This document shows positions 59,539 through 64,000 of a stretch of DNA of 64,000 nucleotides, piece after piece. Source of the stretch: Flavonifractor sp052065355. GTDB taxonomy: Bacteria > Bacillota > Clostridia > Oscillospirales > Oscillospiraceae. The notes under the pieces are model-generated. The model had not been told where the DNA came from. It searched no databases and saw only the letters and a list, made by a program, of their open reading frames with translations. How positions within the stretch are numbered: position 1 is the stretch's first letter; each line of letters begins with the position of its first letter. The stretch lies in NCBI RefSeq assembly GCF_052065355.1, contig NZ_JBQHUF010000014.1, forward strand, positions 35,361 to 99,360, written 5' to 3'. A program made the position numbers and the translations under genes.

Positions 59539-60033
59539 TTATCTATACTCATTTGGAATTTCGATATGAAGTGTCTCACACAATAACTTCACATCATGTG
59601 CATCATTTTCATCAAACTCGTATCCCAGATGGAACATTACTTGACTATATGGTTCAATACAGGAAACCTCTATTTCCTCAATTCTTCCTTTACCCGAAAA
59701 AGTTTCTACCGGAAAACAATCCCCATCATAAAGAATTTCACCTTCGTCCGTATATTCAAAACAATGCAAATCAATAATTCTGTTTTTCAAATCTTCCCAT
59801 ACAGTATGGTTCAATGTTGTATATTCCATCTTAATCTCATAAAAGCCATTAGCTTTCATTATTTCTATAAAGTTCTGATAATCGTTCTTTTCTACAAAAA
59901 TGTCAATATCATTATGGGCTCTTGACTGATATCCAAGAAGAGCATCTACACCCCAGCCACCATCAAGAAAGACTTTAATCTCCGCATCTATTGCAAATTG
60001 AAGAATCTGTTTTACATCTGTTATATTGACCAT
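59539..60033 (-). CDS. lnu(C): Lincosamide nucleotidyltransferase Lnu(C)
   Basis: 164 residues, the length of Lnu(C). It adenylylates lincomycin and clindamycin. The nucleotidyltransferase motif FLDGGWGVDALLG...AHNDIDIFVEK holds the metal-binding Asp pair. The ATG at 60033 is chosen because GGAG lies upstream; a longer frame to 60102 overlaps the transposase. AT-rich, unlike the chromosome. Passenger gene of the IS1595-type transposon. Confidence 0.93.
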   Translation of the reverse strand: MVNITDVKQILQFAIDAEIKVFLDGGWGVDALLGYQSRAHNDIDIFVEKNDYQNFIEIMKANGFYEIKMEYTTLNHTVWEDLKNRIIDLHCFEYTDEGEILYDGDCFPVETFSGKGRIEEIEVSCIEPYSQVMFHLGYEFDENDAHDVKLLCETLHIEIPNEYR

Positions 60034-60056
60034 CTTATCATCTCCACAAATTCTAA

Positions 60057-61094
60057 TTAGGCGACCAGAGGAACTGCTGGTCTGTTTGATAAATCTCTGC
60101 ATTTAGCAGTTTTCAATGTTGCCAAAACGAAAGTTAAGAAGATGTTCCTTTTCTCCATGTCGCTTTCTTTGGCGTAATTTACAAGGTTATTCCACACAAG
60201 ATAGTTGTTCAGATACTTGGTAGAAACACCGTTAAAGCCACGCATAAACCTCTTTAGCTGGCTATGGTAGCTATTGATATGTTGGATATTATAAATGCCT
60301 TTCTTGGCTTTGCCAGTCTTTAACTGCACAAGGTCAATGCCATTGGCATTTGTAAATCTCACATAGGAGTTCATCTTGTCCGTAACAAGAGTGGAATTGG
60401 TCTTAATCCTACCATCATAAATATGATGTAAATCTCTTGTAGAAACTCTACCAGTATTCGTAATCTTGGAGATAGACAAGCCATTCCTATTAACCGCACA
60501 AGGAACACATACCTTTTCTTGGGACAAGCCTCTGATATGTGTAGAATGACCACGCTTATGAGCCTTGCGTGGCATAGCAAATGTCTTACTCTTGCTATGA
60601 TTGCCCTTGTACGAGATGGCGAAAAAAGTTTCGTCAGCCTCAATAATGCCGTCAAGGGTAACATCGTCTGCCATATTCTGAAGTGCATCCAAAATCTTGT
60701 GTCTCCAAAGGAATGCGGTGTTTCTGTGAATCCCACAAGCAACAGCAGTCTTACGAATGGATAAGCCATTCATCATACAATCAATGTACTGCTCCCACAC
60801 GGACAAGTCTTTTCTTGTACCAGACACAATGGAGTTCGTAGCAATCACGAAGGACTTGCCACAATCCTTACATACATATCGCTGTGTGCCATCTTTACGA
60901 TGACCATTGCGAACCACATGGATACAGCCACAAAGAGGGCATACACGACCATTTGCAAAGCGTTCCTTTGCTACGAAATCTTCAATATTCAAAGACTTTA
61001 CAAAGGCAGGACTTAAAAGCATTGTTTTAAGGCTTTCCTGCTCTGCGACAGTCAACTTACCGATAATATCTAATGCGTCTTTGATAGTAGGCAT
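60057..61094 (-). CDS. IS1595 family transposase (ISSag10-like)
   Basis: 345 residues. N-terminal zinc ribbon CPLCGC...CKDCGK, a helix-turn-helix (LSIRKTAVACGIHRNTAFLWRHKIL), then the DDE-type catalytic core starting at IIEADETFF with the later Asp in LVTDKMNSY. The start at 61094 has AAGGAGG nine bases upstream. Transposes the unit that carries lnu(C). Confidence 0.94.
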   Translation of the reverse strand: MPTIKDALDIIGKLTVAEQESLKTMLLSPAFVKSLNIEDFVAKERFANGRVCPLCGCIHVVRNGHRKDGTQRYVCKDCGKSFVIATNSIVSGTRKDLSVWEQYIDCMMNGLSIRKTAVACGIHRNTAFLWRHKILDALQNMADDVTLDGIIEADETFFAISYKGNHSKSKTFAMPRKAHKRGHSTHIRGLSQEKVCVPCAVNRNGLSISKITNTGRVSTRDLHHIYDGRIKTNSTLVTDKMNSYVRFTNANGIDLVQLKTGKAKKGIYNIQHINSYHSQLKRFMRGFNGVSTKYLNNYLVWNNLVNYAKESDMEKRNIFLTFVLATLKTAKCRDLSNRPAVPLVA

Positions 61095-61181
61095 ATCCAA
61101 TTACCTCCTTCGGTGGTACTGTTTCTTACTATTATTATACGCTATTTCTCGTCAAAAATCAACCATTTGTTGTGACAGAGC

Positions 61182-61313
61182 CTAATGAAAAAAGTCGTCT
61201 GTGTGCATATGCACAGATTTATCCATGTTCGATTCTTTTGCGACAATCGACGCAGTTGTTGTCTTTCCTGTTCCCGGCGAACCTGTAATCACAATAATTC
61301 TTCCTTGATTCAT
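61182..61313 (-). pseudogene. P-loop kinase gene, N-terminal fragment
   Basis: 43 codons: MNQGRIIVITGSPGTGKTT with a Walker A loop, ending VHMHTDDFFH, then a TAG created by the junction with the transposon. GGGAGA precedes the ATG at 61313. Joined to the fragment at 59035-59457 it gives an unbroken protein of about 183 residues (DDFFH-YLSKG), so the insertion is recent. Confidence 0.9.
61183..61190. repeat. Target-site duplication, right copy
   Basis: TAATGAAA abutting the right end of the transposon. Confidence 0.93.
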
Positions 61314-61341
61314 CTACATTCTCCCTCGCAATTCAGATTTA

Positions 61342-61515
61342 CCGCTCTCTTTCTGATTTTGGAGCGTTTCTTCTCTCAAGATTGAAATGGGCGGGAAGCC
61401 ATTTTAGGGCTTTCCCGCCTTGATTGCCCATCAGCAAAGACGGGCGGGACTGTCAACGGCGGCGCATTTATGCGCCGTTCATCTTGACCGTTGATTGGCC
61501 CCGCTAACTTTGCTA
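61342..61515. repeat. 174-bp direct repeat, right copy
   Basis: Second copy of the repeat at 58823-58996. Its left end is about 30 bases from the kinase start and its right end reaches the stop codon of the aminoglycoside gene, so each resistance-type gene has one copy immediately downstream. Confidence 0.92.
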
Positions 61516-62289
61516 CTCTGTTCTAAGTAATTCCTCAATTTGTTTTTTCATATATTCTACAAGTGCCATCGCTTCCTTTTCTACTGTCTCCCATTCATCA
61601 GACAAATTTCCCAAATAAGCTTCCTTTGCCGTTGTTAGCAGGGGGGAAAATCTCTCCGGCAATTTTAAAATTACCCATTTTGCGGCAACATCTTTTGTCG
61701 TGATTTCTTCTGTTACTAAAGTAAACCACATTCGTGATAAGGTTAATAACACATTTCTTTCATCACCCTTAAAGCTGGAAATCAAACCAGGTAAAGAAAA
61801 CCGAATTGCTTTTTTAATTTCGTGAAATGGGATAGCGGGAATAAGCTCTTTGCTTTCCGCCCCCTTCAAAGTTATGCTATTTTTTCTTGCTTGCCATAAT
61901 AAAATCATTATATCTGGGTCATTGCAGGCTTGCGGATATTCTCCTGCTTCCATCTCTCCCCTTAGCCATTCACCATACATATACTGACATTTTGGCGGAA
62001 ATTGCAACGGAACAATATCAGATTGATTGATAATAGTTACCTCTAAAGGTCTTTTTTCAATACAGCCTACGGAGCCAGAAATTTTCAATAATTGCTTTGT
62101 TAGATCTGCTCTGATTGAATTACTCAATTCTTGTTTAGTAATTATCAGTATATCTATATCACTATCTGGACGCAGCCCATTCATTGTTGCTGAACCATAT
62201 AAATATATCCCCAATATTTGATCTTGTAATATGGTTTCTGCTATTGAAATAACTTGATTTACTTGTTGTGGAAATTCATTTATATTCAT
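61513..62289 (-). CDS. AadA/ANT(9)-family aminoglycoside nucleotidyltransferase
   Basis: 258 residues. Nucleotidyltransferase motif GIYLYGSATMNGLRPDSDIDILIIT near residue 27, then PLEVTIINQSDIVPLQFPPKCQYMYGEWLRGE and KGDERNVLLTLSRMW...TKDVAAKW, closely following spectinomycin (ANT(9)) or streptomycin/spectinomycin (AadA) adenylyltransferases. Which drugs it modifies is uncertain. AGGAG precedes the ATG. AT-rich, foreign composition. Confidence 0.9.
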   Translation of the reverse strand: MNINEFPQQVNQVISIAETILQDQILGIYLYGSATMNGLRPDSDIDILIITKQELSNSIRADLTKQLLKISGSVGCIEKRPLEVTIINQSDIVPLQFPPKCQYMYGEWLRGEMEAGEYPQACNDPDIMILLWQARKNSITLKGAESKELIPAIPFHEIKKAIRFSLPGLISSFKGDERNVLLTLSRMWFTLVTEEITTKDVAAKWVILKLPERFSPLLTTAKEAYLGNLSDEWETVEKEAMALVEYMKKQIEELLRTE

Positions 62290-62313
62290 TGTAACTCCTA
62301 TATGTATTTATTT

Positions 62314-63084
62314 TTACTCCTCAACAACTGATAAAACAGCGTCTAAGGCTAATTCTAAGGCTATGGATATACTTGTTTTTCCCCATTCTCTTTCTTGGTA
62401 TTTATGAGGGTCTGCAAGAGTATCGGCTGAAAAAAGCAGCATAGCCCATGTAACTTTTCTAAATTTTGCACACGCCGCCAATGCGGAACATTCCATTTCT
62501 ACTACTTGACATCCCTCTTCTTTCCGATACTGAACCATTTCTACTGTTTCTCGATAAAAACCGTCTGTTGTCCATGTTTTAACTTCCCAATATGGTATAT
62601 TCTTTTGGCTTAAAGCAGATTCAATCGCATTTATACCAGCCTTTGAAATCTCTACTTCTCGGGAGGGAGGAAGATAATGGTAAGATGTTCCCTCATCTCT
62701 CAATGCAGAAACAGGTATCAAAAATCTATTTTCCGGGATGTCTTCCAATACGCCACAGGAGCCGACGGAAATAATCTTTGTTACACCCCCTGCAATTAAA
62801 TATTCTAAAACTTGGACGGCAGCAGCACTTCCCACAGGAGCCGGACATAGACATATTTTCTCCTGATTATAAAGACATTCATAAATAGGATATCGTCTTG
62901 TTGCACTTTCAAATTCATCTATCTGTATTCCATCATGGGTATGTGCATAATTTTCAACCTCGTCTCCTAAAAAAGCAAACACTGCTTTTGCAGGAAAACA
63001 TTTTTTCCCATTTCCCGGCTGAAAAACAGCTTTTGATGCGGTATCGTACTCTAAAACAGGGTAGTCATGCTTTACTAATGGCAT
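62314..63084 (-). CDS. Nucleoside phosphorylase family protein
   Basis: 256 residues of the PNP/UDP phosphorylase fold. KIISVGSCGVLEDI (phosphate-loop region), the active-site VVEMECSALAACA motif, and LLFSADTLADP. Cleaves a nucleoside with phosphate; base specificity unknown. It lies 25 bases upstream of the aminoglycoside gene, probably in one transcript, and has the same AT-rich composition. No strong ribosome site is visible. Confidence 0.85.
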   Translation of the reverse strand: MPLVKHDYPVLEYDTASKAVFQPGNGKKCFPAKAVFAFLGDEVENYAHTHDGIQIDEFESATRRYPIYECLYNQEKICLCPAPVGSAAAVQVLEYLIAGGVTKIISVGSCGVLEDIPENRFLIPVSALRDEGTSYHYLPPSREVEISKAGINAIESALSQKNIPYWEVKTWTTDGFYRETVEMVQYRKEEGCQVVEMECSALAACAKFRKVTWAMLLFSADTLADPHKYQEREWGKTSISIALELALDAVLSVVEE

Positions 63085-63108
63085 ATTATTATCTCGAATA
63101 ACAGGCTA

Positions 63109-63906
63109 TTATTCTATTCCTTTCATCATCTTTTTTGCCAACTGCTTGAACAGGTCGGCAGTTTCTTCATCCATCGGCGTAAGCTGTCCGATCTGTCCGG
63201 CAACCATCGCCGCTACATCGTCAATGGAAAGCGGGTTTTGCTTCTGTTCCGCCAATGCGTCCCGCATGGCTTGGAACATCGCGGCGGTCACAGCTTCTCC
63301 CGGCTGTTCCCCGTTGTCAATGTCTTTCTTAATATCCCGCAGGATAGCAAGGAACACATTTTTGATTTTCTCAATCTCCGCCTCATGTTCCCCCATCTTC
63401 TGGGCGTTCAAAAGCTGTAAATCCTGCTTTGCTTCCGCCCGGTGTTCCGGGTGTTCTTTCATCAGGTCGGACAGGGAAGCCGTTGCTATCTCGATAAGCT
63501 GGTTTCTTGCTGTTATGCCTTTTGCCGCTGTGTCCTGAAAATAAATCCGTATCAAATCTATCAGCTTAGGAAAATTCCTGTGTTCCAACAGGCGGTTGAG
63601 GATTTGCACATCAACAGCACCCGTCACGAGCCCCCTCACGGCTCCCTCGGACAAGCCTAATTCAGAAATATCGTAGCTTTTACGGACGCTCACGGTGGAT
63701 AAGCCCAGTATGTAGTCTGTCGATACCTTAAATTCCTTTGCCACGCCTATGAGAATATCACTGCTGACCGTTCTCGTTTCGCCGCTGACAATGCGGCTCA
63801 ACTGGGAAGCGGAAACCCCTATCTTCTCCGCAAGTTCCTTTTGTGTGATGTGGTTCCCGTTGCATAAATCGGAAATCCGCTGTCCGGGTGTTCCGGGTAA
63901 AGCCAT
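63109..63906 (-). CDS. XRE family regulator of an integrative element
   Basis: 265 residues. N-terminal HTH_3 domain (QKELAEKIGVSASQLSRIVSGETRTVSSDILIGVAKEFKVSTDYILGL), then a long helical C-terminal domain rich in charged residues. Such regulators are carried by clostridial conjugative elements. The ATG at 63906 follows AGGAGG; a frame to 63927 is less likely. GC content is higher than in the resistance cassette, so it belongs to an older element backbone. Confidence 0.88.
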   Translation of the reverse strand: MALPGTPGQRISDLCNGNHITQKELAEKIGVSASQLSRIVSGETRTVSSDILIGVAKEFKVSTDYILGLSTVSVRKSYDISELGLSEGAVRGLVTGAVDVQILNRLLEHRNFPKLIDLIRIYFQDTAAKGITARNQLIEIATASLSDLMKEHPEHRAEAKQDLQLLNAQKMGEHEAEIEKIKNVFLAILRDIKKDIDNGEQPGEAVTAAMFQAMRDALAEQKQNPLSIDDVAAMVAGQIGQLTPMDEETADLFKQLAKKMMKGIE

Positions 63907-64000
63907 AGATACGCACCTCCTCCGCATACTTCCATTATACAGAATGATTGCAAAAATGCAATTTCCAAAGTGTAAACTTCATCAAAATGCAATTCTCGCA

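Larger units (their letters stand above)
59458..61182 (-). mobile_element. IS1595-type transposon carrying lnu(C) (MTnSag1-like)
   Basis: 1725-bp unit bounded by imperfect terminal inverted repeats of about 25 bp (GGCTATGTCACAACAAA at the left, GGCTCTGTCACAACAAA at the right) and an 8-bp target duplication TAATGAAA. It contains a transposase gene and lnu(C). Size and content match the mobilizable element MTnSag1 known from Streptococcus agalactiae (about 1.7 kb, from memory). A small hairpin AGGGGAGT/ACTCCCCT (59499-59520) follows lnu(C). Confidence 0.92.

Overview
The window is a GC-rich chromosomal segment from an anaerobic, endospore-forming Firmicute of class Clostridia. The spoIIA operon (SpoIIAA, SpoIIAB, sigma-F), two T-box leaders, an Rnf ferredoxin:NAD+ complex and many ferredoxin-type proteins point that way. 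The gene style and GC content fit Oscillospiraceae near Flavonifractor or Lawsonibacter; that placement is inference, since no rRNA is present.

Layout. 1-7.8 kb: nucleotide excision repair (partial uvrB, then uvrA) interspersed with a membrane protein, a ferredoxin-type aldo/keto reductase, a thioesterase, a YbaK-type deacylase and an HdeD-like membrane protein. 7.8-19.7 kb: an amino-sugar locus that reads as a complete sialic acid route. It has a CUT1 ABC importer, a NanA-type lyase, NagB, NagA, a RenBP-type 2-epimerase with an RpiR regulator, and divergently a ROK-like kinase with an SGNH hydrolase. The lyase would give ManNAc, the epimerase GlcNAc, the kinase GlcNAc-6-P, and NagA/NagB fructose-6-P. 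19.7-25.7 kb: a YesL-like protein, a PadR regulator with a SEDS-like protein, three tRNA-Leu genes, a patatin-like protein, and an arsR-thioredoxin reductase-thioredoxin operon. 25.7-43.2 kb: glnS, threonine aldolase, an apbE/NusG-II/Gx cluster, a polysaccharide deacetylase lipoprotein, cdd, a DUF362 ferredoxin protein, GtrA with its glycosyltransferase, a small XRE switch, spoIIA, and valS with a T-box. 43.2-57.8 kb: pyrB with a PyrI-like zinc tail, small membrane and soluble proteins, a DUF1540 protein, rnfCDGEAB, ilvB-ilvN-ilvC with a T-box, and an ECF sigma/anti-sigma pair.

58.3-64.0 kb is an acquired region. It cuts off a chromosomal lipoprotein gene at about 58287 and contains a pMV158/MobV-type oriT. 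Its cargo is AT-rich: an AadA-family aminoglycoside nucleotidyltransferase, a nucleoside phosphorylase, a P-loop kinase gene, and an XRE regulator. A 1725-bp IS1595-type transposon carrying lnu(C) (lincosamide nucleotidyltransferase) has inserted into the kinase gene, leaving an 8-bp target duplication. Two 174-bp direct repeats flank the kinase/transposon cassette. The right end of the region is outside the window.

The least ordinary features are: the Bacteroides-like (AGE plus kinase) sialic acid pathway, a thioredoxin reductase without a normal NADPH site, an ATCase catalytic chain fused to a regulatory-chain zinc domain, a hairpin-rich element that has duplicated the 3' end of ilvN with only synonymous differences, a three-operator XRE switch, and the nested mobile elements of the resistance region.
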